From contig JAJUJQ010000001.1 in assembly GCA_029265255.1 (NCBI GenBank), positions 434,001 to 498,000 on the forward strand: a stretch of DNA of 64,000 nucleotides, given 5' to 3'. Of this stretch, positions 15,358 through 23,054 are shown one piece after another. The notes beneath the pieces are model-generated. The model was given only the letters and a program-made list of their open reading frames with translations. It searched no databases and was not told where the DNA came from. The position numbers were made by a program, and so were the translations under genes. Numbering within the stretch: position 1 is the stretch's first letter; each line of letters begins with the position of its first letter. The stretch comes from Spirochaetota bacterium. Its GTDB lineage: Bacteria; Spirochaetota; Spirochaetia; Treponematales; Rectinemataceae.

Positions 15358-16815
15358 CTAAAAAATTCCGATCCATGGTCCCAGAAGAGCAAACACGAGA
15401 GCAACCGCGAGAGCGGCAAAAGGAACAAGCGCCAGTCCCGCGAGCGCCATGTCTCGAATGGAGAAATATCCTGTCGAGTAAGGAATAACGTTCACAGGCG
15501 AGGTGGTTACAAGAATGAATGCCAAATTGGCAGCAAAACCCGCCGCGAGCGCAAGACCCGCTGCTTCCTCGCCGAGCGCTCCAGATAATGTAAGAACGAG
15601 GGGCACAATGATAGTTCCGGTCAGGGTGTTCGAGGAGAAGGCGATCTTGACTGCCAGCACTCCTACTACGATTGCAACAAGCCGCAGGAAAAGCGGTAGG
15701 CGCCCCATACCTCCAAGAATTAGTGCGGAAAGCCATCCCGCGGCTCCTGTTTGGTACAGAGTCATGCCGAGCGCAATGCCCGAAGCGATAAGAATAATAC
15801 CTGACCAGTCGATATCCTTCTCGATTTCCTTCCATTTAAATGAAGTGACTCCAGGCATGAAAAGCATGATCGCGCCGATGAGCGATCCCATGGAGAGTGG
15901 TATCTTGACATGCATAAGCCGTTCGAGGAGCGGCGAGCTGATCCAGACCGCGACCGTGAGAAAGAACACGGCCAGTGTTGCTTTTTCGTCTCGGGACATC
16001 GATGTCTGCCTGGCTGATTCCGCTGCGATGGCTTGGCCAGTTTTTCTGAGCTGCTGCGTTTCAGGCGGGAAGCACCAGATGAGGATGAGCCAGGCAGCCG
16101 GCAAAAGAAGAAGGAGGATTGGGATGCCAAGCATCATCCAGGTGAGGAAAGTAATGTCGACATGCGCCATGCTCCCCATGAACTTGACCACAAGAGGGTT
16201 CGAACCTGAACCTGCAGGCGTTCCGACCGCGCCGATCAGCGCTCCCCAGGCAACCGACATCATAAGTGCCCGTCCAAAATTGCTCTTTCCTGGAATGGCG
16301 CCTTCCTCCGCAAGGATCGCCAGCGCTAGAGGCATGAGAATGGCACTGGAGGCCAATGCGGTGACCCACATGGAAAGAAAGGCTCCCGCGGCAAGGAAAC
16401 CGAACACAATTCGTCGCGTAGAGTTGCCGGTTATGGAAAGGACAAGCAGTGACACTCGTTTCCCGAGGCCTGAACGAACAAGGGCGGCGGCAAGAGTCAG
16501 AACGCCGATGAAAAACAGCACCACATCATCGCCAAATCCGTCTCTGATGATAATTCGGTAGTCTCCAGCGCCGATCAATGCAAGCCCAAGGACAGCTAGG
16601 ATCCCTGTCAGATGGAAAGGAAGGGCTTCCATGATCCAGAGTACCAGAGCGCCCGCAAGGATCGCGAGTGCTCGCTGGCCTTTCATTTCCAGTGGCAGAC
16701 CTTCAGCAGGACGTGGAAAACTGGTTAAAGGGAGGGAAAGGAGGATTGATATGAGTGTCAGCGCAAGGGCGAATGCGAGTAGTCGTCGCATTATTCCCGG
16801 CCTGCTTGACGGCAT
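15358..16815 (-). CDS. SLC13/DASS-family (Na+/anion symporter-like) permease
   Basis: A 485-residue protein with about twelve membrane segments, of the divalent anion/sodium symporter superfamily (ArsB/NhaD-like fold). The opposed hairpin motifs are visible: GTPAGSGSNPLVV in the first half and AFSSNTLTGTIIVPL plus TSPVNVIPYSTG in the second. The first Ser-Asn-Thr signature is degenerate (MWVTALASSAILMPLA). Family members carry sulfate, di- or tricarboxylates, or organic sulfonates. It sits in the transketolase/acyl-CoA operon, 2 bases after sucD (TGA..ATG), so uptake of the substrate or export of the acid product is likely; this is inference. The alternative start at 16791 removes eight residues. 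Confidence 0.82.
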   Translation of the reverse strand: MPSSRPGIMRRLLAFALALTLISILLSLPLTSFPRPAEGLPLEMKGQRALAILAGALVLWIMEALPFHLTGILAVLGLALIGAGDYRIIIRDGFGDDVVLFFIGVLTLAAALVRSGLGKRVSLLVLSITGNSTRRIVFGFLAAGAFLSMWVTALASSAILMPLALAILAEEGAIPGKSNFGRALMMSVAWGALIGAVGTPAGSGSNPLVVKFMGSMAHVDITFLTWMMLGIPILLLLLPAAWLILIWCFPPETQQLRKTGQAIAAESARQTSMSRDEKATLAVFFLTVAVWISSPLLERLMHVKIPLSMGSLIGAIMLFMPGVTSFKWKEIEKDIDWSGIILIASGIALGMTLYQTGAAGWLSALILGGMGRLPLFLRLVAIVVGVLAVKIAFSSNTLTGTIIVPLVLTLSGALGEEAAGLALAAGFAANLAFILVTTSPVNVIPYSTGYFSIRDMALAGLALVPFAALAVALVFALLGPWIGIF

Positions 16816-16817
16816 GA

Positions 16818-17723
16818 TCAGGTCCCTGTGTGTCCAGCAAGCGCGCAGGCAAGGAGTGTGCCGACCTGCGAAGCCCGTTCAGCGACGAGCGCTCCCGCGT
16901 TCATCAAAGCTTTCATTTTATCCAGAGCGCTTCCCGTACTTCCTGTCACAATAGCTCCGGCGTGTCCCATTCGTCTTCCGGGCGGCGCGTGCCTGCCGCC
17001 GACAAATGCCACGAGGGGTTTGGATACTGCACCCGATGCTAGCAGTTCGGCAACCTCTTCTTCCATGGTACCGCCCAATTCACCGATCATCACAACTGCG
17101 TCGGTGTCCCCGTCTTGTTCGAAAAGGCGCAGCACCTCCGCGAACCGCATGCCAGGTACCGGATCGCCCCCGACACCAACAAGCGTGGATACACCGAATC
17201 CAGACCTTACGACCATCGCGGTGACTTCATTGGTGAGGCTCCCGGAGCGGGTCATGATACCGATACGACCTGGAGTATAGACACGTGTGATCCAGTAAGG
17301 GAACATGCCGAGCATTGCCTTGCCTGGAGAAATGACACCTGATGTGTTGCCTCCAATGATCATCGCACCTTCACGGAGCGCGGCGGCGCGAATCTGGAGC
17401 GCATCGTGAATGGGTATTCCGTCTGCGACAGTAACGATGAGCCGTATGCCTGCAGCCAGGCACTCGAATACGGCGTCTTTTGTAAAGCGGGGAGGCACGA
17501 AAAGCATGGCAGCGTCGATGTGAGGGGTCGAAGGCGCGGCACGCGCCCTCCGGACCGAATTGAACACAGGAATTTCTCCAACACGGGATCCTTCCTTGCC
17601 GGGAGTGACGGCTGCCAGAACCTCCGTCCCCAGCGCGACCATGTGACCCGTCCAGAACGTGCCTTCTTCTCCCGTTGCGCCCAGCACAATAGCCTTTGTG
17701 TTCCTGTCGACGATGATACTCAT
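16818..17723 (-). CDS. ADP-forming acyl-CoA synthetase alpha subunit (SucD-like)
   Basis: A 301-residue alpha subunit of the succinyl-CoA synthetase family: CoA-binding Rossmann domain (IVLGATGEEGTFWTGHMVALGTEV, VTPGKEG), SGVISPGKAMLGMFP, TRSGSLTNEV, and the phosphohistidine region GRRMGHAGAIVTG near residue 253. With the beta subunit it converts an acyl-CoA plus ADP and phosphate to the acid, CoA and ATP. Lying after a CoA-acylating aldehyde dehydrogenase, it more likely acts on that enzyme's product (for example sulfoacetyl- or glycolyl-CoA) than on succinyl-CoA; this is inference. Overlaps sucC by 4 bases. A repeat copy (17619-17631) encodes the conserved Gly-Thr-Glu-Val segment. Confidence 0.85.
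   Translation of the reverse strand: MSIIVDRNTKAIVLGATGEEGTFWTGHMVALGTEVLAAVTPGKEGSRVGEIPVFNSVRRARAAPSTPHIDAAMLFVPPRFTKDAVFECLAAGIRLIVTVADGIPIHDALQIRAAALREGAMIIGGNTSGVISPGKAMLGMFPYWITRVYTPGRIGIMTRSGSLTNEVTAMVVRSGFGVSTLVGVGGDPVPGMRFAEVLRLFEQDGDTDAVVMIGELGGTMEEEVAELLASGAVSKPLVAFVGGRHAPPGRRMGHAGAIVTGSTGSALDKMKALMNAGALVAERASQVGTLLACALAGHTGT
17619..17631 (-). repeat. dispersed 13-base repeat, exact copy (in sucD-like gene)
   Basis: AACCTCCGTCCCC on the plus strand; read in the gene as Gly-Thr-Glu-Val, a place where the protein family itself conserves Gly-Thr. Confidence 0.75.
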
Positions 17724-18856
17724 GGTGTCGCTCCTCCAGATGCAGCGTGCGCGTAGCTGATGGCGCGACGTACAGCTTCTTCCGTATCGGTCAATGGCTC
17801 GAGCCCCGCGTTGATCAGAATGTCACGCGCGGCATCCTCTCCGGTTCCTCGTATGCAGGTGACGATGGGGCAGGATGGTTTGAGCCGCTCGAGCGCGTCC
17901 ACGATCCCTCGAGCCATGATGTCCGCTCGCGCAATGGTTCCGAAGGTGACGATGAGAATAACCTTTGGATTGTTCTTGATGCATAATTCCATGGCGCGGA
18001 GCGATTTTCTATAATTTGGCCCACCGAATTCCAGGTAGTTTGCAACCGAACCGCCAAAATCTTTGACAAGGTCGAACACTGCTGTGGTAAGGCCGGCTCC
18101 AGCACACATCAGACTTATATCGCCATCGAATTGGAGGTATGGGATACCCTCGGCCGCAGCCTCACGCTCGATATCCGAATCGAAATCCTCTGGCTCCTGG
18201 GTAAATTCAGGCTGACGGAACATCGCGTTGCTGTCGATGGCGATTTTCGCATCGGCAGCGACCGCCTTTCCTTGAGGAGTGAGAAAGAGCGGATTGATTT
18301 CAGCCAGTTCCGCGTCCTTATCGCGGTACAATGCAAAAAGCGATTCAGCCACTGCAGCGAAAGCTTTGGCCTGCATCGGTTCGAGACCGAGGTCGTACGC
18401 CATGCTACGTGTCTGCCACGGCATGAGTCCCAGAGTACATTCGATATGCATACGCAGGATTTTTTCCGGCGCGTCATGAGCGAGTGTCTCCACCTCGATA
18501 CCACCCTCTGCACTGGCAAGAAAAAGGTGGGTTCCGGTAACGGGATCGGGGCTGAATGAGAGGTAGAGTTCACGCGTGTGGTCGATCGCCGGCTCTACAA
18601 GCACCCTCCGAACACCGTATCCAGACATGAACATGAACGAGGCGGCTTCACGCGCTTCCTCAATTGAATGAACAAGCTTGACAAGGCCCGCTTTTCCTCG
18701 CCCACCCTGAAGGATCTGGCTCTTGATGACACAGGGGAAACCCGTTTTTTCGGCCGCGTTACAGGCTTCTTCGATACTTGTGGCAAGCACACCTTCAGGA
18801 ACCGGAATACCATAGTTCCTGAACAGGGCTTTTGCTTGATATTCGTGGAGTCTCAT
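17720..18856 (-). CDS. ADP-forming acyl-CoA synthetase beta subunit (SucC-like)
   Basis: A 378-residue beta subunit with an ATP-grasp domain: MRLHEYQAKALFRNYGIPVPEG at the start, KSQILQGGRGKAGLV (about 46-60), ELAEINPLF with the metal-binding Asn (about 197), and the C-terminal flavodoxin-like half with CAGAGLTTAVFDLV, NYLEFGG and VTFGTIARADIMARGIVDAL. It differs from ordinary SucC, which has FGGI-R-CD at the last motif, so a non-succinate substrate is plausible. Starts inside the last codons of the aldehyde dehydrogenase (ATGA overlap) and ends overlapping sucD the same way. Confidence 0.85.
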   Translation of the reverse strand: MRLHEYQAKALFRNYGIPVPEGVLATSIEEACNAAEKTGFPCVIKSQILQGGRGKAGLVKLVHSIEEAREAASFMFMSGYGVRRVLVEPAIDHTRELYLSFSPDPVTGTHLFLASAEGGIEVETLAHDAPEKILRMHIECTLGLMPWQTRSMAYDLGLEPMQAKAFAAVAESLFALYRDKDAELAEINPLFLTPQGKAVAADAKIAIDSNAMFRQPEFTQEPEDFDSDIEREAAAEGIPYLQFDGDISLMCAGAGLTTAVFDLVKDFGGSVANYLEFGGPNYRKSLRAMELCIKNNPKVILIVTFGTIARADIMARGIVDALERLKPSCPIVTCIRGTGEDAARDILINAGLEPLTDTEEAVRRAISYAHAASGGATP

Positions 18857-20313
18857 GTTCCGTACTTCTTCCAGTATTCGCCAAATATTTCTTCATCCGA
18901 AGGCCTGTTCGGCTCCATGGGAAGCGCAAGCCAGGTTACGTTGATGAAATGCTTCCAGTGTATGTTTTCGGTAGTGATGTTGCCGCCCCATGTACCGCAG
19001 CCTAACGTTACGGTGCTCGGCATCCGGTTGAAGAAAGCCCCGCCGTTTCCTGATACCATGGGCTGGCGCACCATGATCCGGCTCGAGCGCATATATTCGC
19101 CCATGCGGCAAATATACTCTTCCTTGGACGTAAAAATGCCCGATGAGTGACCCTTTCCGCACTGGTCGGTAATCCGCTCAACAAACAACAGTCCTTCTTC
19201 GAAAGAATTGCATTCCAGAACCGTCAACACGGGCGACAGTTTTTCATGGAAGAATTTATCGGTTTCAATGGGAAGGCTGCCCTCGACGATAAGAAAGCGA
19301 ATGCCTTGCGGCACTTCAAATCCCGCGCCTCTGGCGATCTTATCGGCGTCCTGGGCAATTATTTCAGGATTAAGCCCTTCCTGACCATTTTTTCCAGTAA
19401 TCCACAAGTGCTTTCTTAGCAAGGCTTTCTGCTCTGGAGTGCAGAGATAGCCGCCATTGTTCTGAAGTCCGGTCAAGAAGCGATCGCGGACTGCATGGTG
19501 CACGACTACTGAATTCTCGCTGGAACAACTGGTCGCGTTATCGAAAGACTTGGAGGCAGCGATCTTCGCAGCAGCGTCTTCAGGGTCGGCATCCTCGCAG
19601 AGAAGCTGAACGGCATTTCCCGGTCCCACTCCATAGGCGGGCGTGCCGGATGAATAGGCGGCTTTGACCATAGCGCCTCCGCCCGTAGCGACAATGAGAT
19701 CGACCTGCTGCATCAGTTCCTGGGTTAGTTCAATCGATGGGTTCTCGATACATTGAACGAGGTCTTCAGGCGCACCAATTCTTGCCAGAGCCTGACGCAT
19801 GAAGGAACACGCCAGATTGGTCGCCTTTTTTGCGCGCGGGTGGGGAGCGAAAATAACCGCGTTTGCCCCTTTCAGAATTGAAAGCCCGTTGGAAGCGGGT
19901 GTGGCAGTAGGGTTCGTGACGGGCACAAGCGCGCCGACAACACCGACCGGCTTGGCGTACTTGCGCAGACCTCGTTCTCTATCTTCTTCGATGAGGCCGA
20001 CCGTGCGCACTCCGCGGATGTCACGGAGGACGCCCATGACTTTGTTTTTGTGCTTGGTTATCTTGTCTTCGATCCTGCCCATGCCTGTTTCTGCGACCGC
20101 TGCCTCGGCAAGAATGCGGATATTTTTATCGTTATACACAGACCAGCCGACTGCGACACATACCTCATCGACCCGCTCCTGTGACCAGCTAGCCGCAATG
20201 CGCTGCGCTGCTCTTGCCTTTTCGATCATCCGAGCGATGATAGCCTTGTTGCTTATTTCATTCTCGGGGGACGGAGGTTTTGTGGTGGGCGTTGATGGAG
20301 AAGTGGTGCTCAT
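18853..20313 (-). CDS. CoA-acylating aldehyde dehydrogenase (EutE/SauS-like)
   Basis: A 486-residue ALDH-superfamily enzyme that turns an aldehyde plus CoA and NAD(P) into an acyl-CoA. Visible: VGVVGALVPVTNPTATPASNG (about 123-143), GGGAMVKAAYSSG, YGVGPGNA and the catalytic cysteine in DNATSCSSENS (Cys263), the arrangement of the acylating branch (AdhE N-domain, EutE, sulfoacetaldehyde dehydrogenase SauS). The ATG at 20313 overlaps the stop of the upstream rpiB-like gene (ATGA), which fixes the start; longer frames are spurious. The first 20 residues are Ser/Thr/Pro-rich and hold a dispersed-repeat copy (Pro-Pro-Ser-Pro). With SucCD-like subunits next to it, it should allow ATP formation from aldehyde oxidation. 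Confidence 0.87.
   Translation of the reverse strand: MSTTSPSTPTTKPPSPENEISNKAIIARMIEKARAAQRIAASWSQERVDEVCVAVGWSVYNDKNIRILAEAAVAETGMGRIEDKITKHKNKVMGVLRDIRGVRTVGLIEEDRERGLRKYAKPVGVVGALVPVTNPTATPASNGLSILKGANAVIFAPHPRAKKATNLACSFMRQALARIGAPEDLVQCIENPSIELTQELMQQVDLIVATGGGAMVKAAYSSGTPAYGVGPGNAVQLLCEDADPEDAAAKIAASKSFDNATSCSSENSVVVHHAVRDRFLTGLQNNGGYLCTPEQKALLRKHLWITGKNGQEGLNPEIIAQDADKIARGAGFEVPQGIRFLIVEGSLPIETDKFFHEKLSPVLTVLECNSFEEGLLFVERITDQCGKGHSSGIFTSKEEYICRMGEYMRSSRIMVRQPMVSGNGGAFFNRMPSTVTLGCGTWGGNITTENIHWKHFINVTWLALPMEPNRPSDEEIFGEYWKKYGT
20267..20279 (+). repeat. dispersed 13-base repeat, exact copy (in aldehyde dehydrogenase N-terminus)
   Basis: GGGGACGGAGGTT on the plus strand, continuing TTTGTGG exactly as in the intergenic copy at 7572 (19 bases shared). 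Read in the gene as Pro-Pro-Ser-Pro. The rightmost copy found. Confidence 0.8.
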
Positions 20314-20798
20314 TTGAAATTTTCCTCCTCGATTCGCTGCACATTGTTGAATGCATTCGTCAGAAAATCCCGCTTGAATTCCATCTTCTGGGTAAAAGTC
20401 ATCGCAAGCCAGGCGTCGACGATCTGGCAGCCCAGGAATGGCGCGGTAATCCATCCTCCCATGGTGATGACATTGGCGTTATTGACAATCTTGGCGCGTT
20501 CTCCAGAGAAGATGTCGTCAACAACGCAGGCATAGACCCCCTTGTGCTTGTTGGCGACAATTGCCATGCCCTGGCCGGTTCCGCAGATGAGGATTCCTTT
20601 CTCGGCCCTTCCATCTTGAATTGCCTTGGCGACCTTTGGGGCTTGCACAAAATAGGGCTGAGGCGCATCCACGCCCTCGATTCCAAAATCAAGGACCTCC
20701 AGTTCCGGATGGTGTTCCTTCAAATGTCGCACAATTTCCTGTTTAAGCGAAAAACCCGAAAGATCGGAGGCAATGGCAATGACTGTCTTTTCGGACAT
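20310..20798 (-). CDS. RpiB-family sugar isomerase with altered active site (SqwI-like candidate)
   Basis: A 162-residue member of the RpiB/LacA/LacB family. The cysteine motif GILICGTGQGMAIVANK and VNNANVITMGG are retained. The N-terminal Asp-His pair of RpiB is replaced by Asp12-Leu13-Ser14 (ASDLSGFSLK). The C-terminal Gly-Gly-Arg-His phosphate clamp is absent (FTQKMEFKRDF instead). Loss of phosphate ligands suggests a substrate that is not an ordinary sugar phosphate. In the sulfo-transketolase pathway an RpiB-like isomerase converts 4-deoxy-4-sulfoerythrose to the ketose; the position between transketolase and the acylating dehydrogenase suits that. Function is inference. It overlaps the next gene by 4 bases. 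Confidence 0.78.
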   Translation of the reverse strand: MSEKTVIAIASDLSGFSLKQEIVRHLKEHHPELEVLDFGIEGVDAPQPYFVQAPKVAKAIQDGRAEKGILICGTGQGMAIVANKHKGVYACVVDDIFSGERAKIVNNANVITMGGWITAPFLGCQIVDAWLAMTFTQKMEFKRDFLTNAFNNVQRIEEENFK

Positions 20799-20840
20799 GG
20801 CAGACTCCTTCCGATATGGATGAATGAGGGTGTATCGACC

Positions 20841-21785
20841 TCAGGTTCGATCTATGAGTCTTCTGGCTGCTTGCGCGATATGCGGCGCGGTGAGTTGGAA
20901 GCGCTCGGCCAGCCAGTCTTGAGTTCCGACTTCGCCGAATAGATGCGCAGCCACACCAATGCGGGCAAGTCGTACTCCTGGCGATTTTTCCGCGATAAGT
21001 TCGGCGACTGCGCTGCCAAGGCCACCAGTCACTCGATGGTTTTCACACGTTACTATGCGTCCACATGAAGCGTGCTCGAGGATGGTTGCTTCGTCGAGCG
21101 GCGCGAGCCAGAGCGCGTCAATAACCGATGCTTCGATGCCATCTGCGGCGAGCAGGTCGGCAGCTTTCAACGCTTCGTTAACCATGACGCCACCCATGGC
21201 GACGAGGACGATATCCTTTCCTTTCCGCAAGACCTTTGACGATCCGATTGAGAAATTCTCTTCATTATCATAGAGAAAAGGCGCGGGCTTGCGCGGCAAT
21301 CTGAGATAGAAACAGCCATACGTTGATGCTGCGAGGCGCACAAGCGCGGCAACTGAAACCGGATCCGAGGGTTCGGCGATGGTGAGGCGGGGAATCGCGC
21401 GCATCAGCGCAAGATCCTCGAAAGGCATATGGGTTCCGCCGTTGAACGCAGCGGTAACGCCAGGGTCTGTTCCTACCAGTTTCACATTGAGGCCCGCATA
21501 ATTGGCTGAGAGGAAAAACTGATCGTAAGCTCGACGAGATGCGAAACAGGCAAAAGTCGCGGCAAAGGGAATTTTGCCCCCTGCTGAAAGCCCTGAAGCG
21601 ATACCAACTAGATTTGCCTCGGCAACGCCGACATTCACCGCCCGGTCAGGGAACCTCTTGGCAAAAACACCGGTACCTGTTGCGCGCATAAGGTCCGCTT
21701 CGAGCACAACAATGTCAAATCCTTCATCTACTAGAGATATGAGCGTTTCAGCGTAGGCGGCACGCATTTCTTTCTGTTCAGACAT
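20841..21785 (-). CDS. transketolase, C-terminal subunit
   Basis: A 314-residue half-transketolase holding the pyrimidine-binding domain (RAAYAETL, LEADLMRATG, VGVAEANLVGIASGLSAGG with the glutamate that activates thiamine diphosphate, FAATFACFASRRAYDQ, GTHMPFEDLALMRAIP) and the C-terminal domain (VTCENHRVTGGLGSAVAELI). It pairs with the N-terminal half encoded 26 bases upstream. Split transketolases of this type are common; the copy used in sulfoquinovose breakdown (SqwGH) is also split. It transfers two-carbon ketol units between ketose donors and aldehyde acceptors in the cytoplasm. Confidence 0.9.
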   Translation of the reverse strand: MSEQKEMRAAYAETLISLVDEGFDIVVLEADLMRATGTGVFAKRFPDRAVNVGVAEANLVGIASGLSAGGKIPFAATFACFASRRAYDQFFLSANYAGLNVKLVGTDPGVTAAFNGGTHMPFEDLALMRAIPRLTIAEPSDPVSVAALVRLAASTYGCFYLRLPRKPAPFLYDNEENFSIGSSKVLRKGKDIVLVAMGGVMVNEALKAADLLAADGIEASVIDALWLAPLDEATILEHASCGRIVTCENHRVTGGLGSAVAELIAEKSPGVRLARIGVAAHLFGEVGTQDWLAERFQLTAPHIAQAARRLIDRT

Positions 21786-21811
21786 TTGTTTCTCCTTCCT
21801 TCAGACCTGGC

Positions 21812-22681
21812 TCAGGCTTTTCCCATGAGTTCCGGGATGATCCGCGGTGCGACTCCCAGCGACTCAAGCGCCTCTTTTACCTGAGGAATGCCGTAGTTCA
21901 TGTTGTGATTGCTGACCTGTCCTTCGCAGAAGGAACAACCCTTGCCTTTGATTGTCTTGAGAATAATGATGGAAGGACGCTCGATTCCTGGCGCAGCGCG
22001 ATTCTTTGCTTCCTCAATGGCACGGTCCATCTCCTCGAAATCGTGACCATCCACCATGGTCGCGTGCCAGCCAAATGCGGTCCATTTGGCAACGATATCG
22101 TCCATCTCGATGATTTCTTTGGTGAGCCCATCGATCTGCATGCCATTCCAGTCTGCAAGAACGATTAGATTGGACAGCTTGCGATGAGCCGCGAACATGG
22201 CTGCTTCCCAGATCTGCCCTTCGTTTGATTCTCCGTCTCCGATGATGCAGTATACGAATCCAGGTGTGCGATCCATGTACCGAGCTAGCGCAAGACCCGA
22301 TGCCGCGGAGAGACCCTGGCCGAGTGAACCTGTGGTCATGTCTACGCCCGGTGTCTTCTGCCGATCACAGTGGCTTGGCAGATTGGTGCCTCCCCGATTG
22401 AGCGTGCGGAGCCAATCCAGCGGGAAATAGCCCTTCTTGGCAAGCACCGCATAGAGCGCAGGACCTGCGTGCCCTTTGGAGAGCACCAGCTGGTCGCGTT
22501 CTACCCACTGAGGATTGGTAGGATCGACCTTCATGTGCCTGTAATAGAGCAGTACCAGAATATCGACGACCGACATCGCCCCGCCGATATGTCCAACTCC
22601 GAGGTATCCGATTTCTTCAATGGTCAGCCCCCGGATTTCCCTGGCCGTGCGCTCGAGCGCGTTTCGTTCCTGTGCGTTCAT
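21812..22681 (-). CDS. transketolase, N-terminal (thiamine diphosphate-binding) subunit
   Basis: A 289-residue half-transketolase. The diphosphate-binding motif is GDGESNEG with the closing Asn about 25 residues on (LIVLADWNGMQIDG). Also visible: GHIGGAMSVVDILVLLYY, LSKGHAGPALYAVLA, TTGSLGQGLSAASGLAL and VDGHDFEEM, all standard. I prefer the ATG at 22681 (MNAQERN, with GAGG upstream); the ATG at 22693 would add four residues and the long upstream frame has no support. First gene of an eight-gene operon running to 14856, downstream of a promoter with a LacI-type operator. Confidence 0.9.
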   Translation of the reverse strand: MNAQERNALERTAREIRGLTIEEIGYLGVGHIGGAMSVVDILVLLYYRHMKVDPTNPQWVERDQLVLSKGHAGPALYAVLAKKGYFPLDWLRTLNRGGTNLPSHCDRQKTPGVDMTTGSLGQGLSAASGLALARYMDRTPGFVYCIIGDGESNEGQIWEAAMFAAHRKLSNLIVLADWNGMQIDGLTKEIIEMDDIVAKWTAFGWHATMVDGHDFEEMDRAIEEAKNRAAPGIERPSIIILKTIKGKGCSFCEGQVSNHNMNYGIPQVKEALESLGVAPRIIPELMGKA

Positions 22682-22743
22682 ACTACCTCGCATCTTAATT
22701 ATTTTCACAAAGTAAGTAAATCCCCTGGATGTCTGATGTGTGT

Positions 22744-22772
22744 ATTTTATGCTGCTGAAAACGTTTTCACAA
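22744..22772 (-). promoter_or_regulatory. promoter of the transketolase/acyl-CoA operon
   Basis: Minus strand TTGTGA (22767-22772), 17-base spacer, TAAAAT (22744-22749), about 60 bases before the first start codon. The operator palindrome lies in the spacer. Confidence 0.6.
22756..22769. promoter_or_regulatory. LacI/CcpA-type operator
   Basis: TGAAAACGTTTTCA, a perfect 14-base palindrome with central CG. It fits the cre-like consensus TGWNANCGNTNWCA used by LacI-family regulators. It sits between -35 and -10 and overlaps the -35 by three bases, the usual place for repression. No LacI-family regulator gene is in the window. Confidence 0.75.
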
Positions 22773-23054
22773 GATGGTGTCACGAAAAGGGGGTCGTCAT
22801 AGCGAAAGCAAGAAGGAGTGGTCAGAAGTTTGGCGGTACTCGAAACGATTGTTGTGCGACAGTGAAAGAGTGCGTCGCGATTCAGTAGAAACATTGAAGT
22901 GGCTGGAACCTTGTGCGCGATTGTCAAGTGAGGAGGACTCATGTGCCACAAGGGGAATATCAGATGCTTGGTCGGAGATGGAAGGTCGAGGATGGAGGGC
23001 GCGCATGCGCAGGTATCCGGTCGGCCTTTTGCAAATTCATACTCCGAGATCAGG

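Larger units (their letters stand above)
22682..23054. other. divergent control region between the transketolase operon and a lipoprotein gene
   Basis: About 370 bases. The left part holds the promoter and operator of the minus-strand operon (22744-22772). I see no confident promoter for the plus-strand lipoprotein and no additional coding frame worth calling. Confidence 0.55.

Noticed and set aside
15503..16561. Open frame of 352 codons on the plus strand
   Set aside because: Antisense to the SLC13 permease; composition is a mirror of hydrophobic codons.
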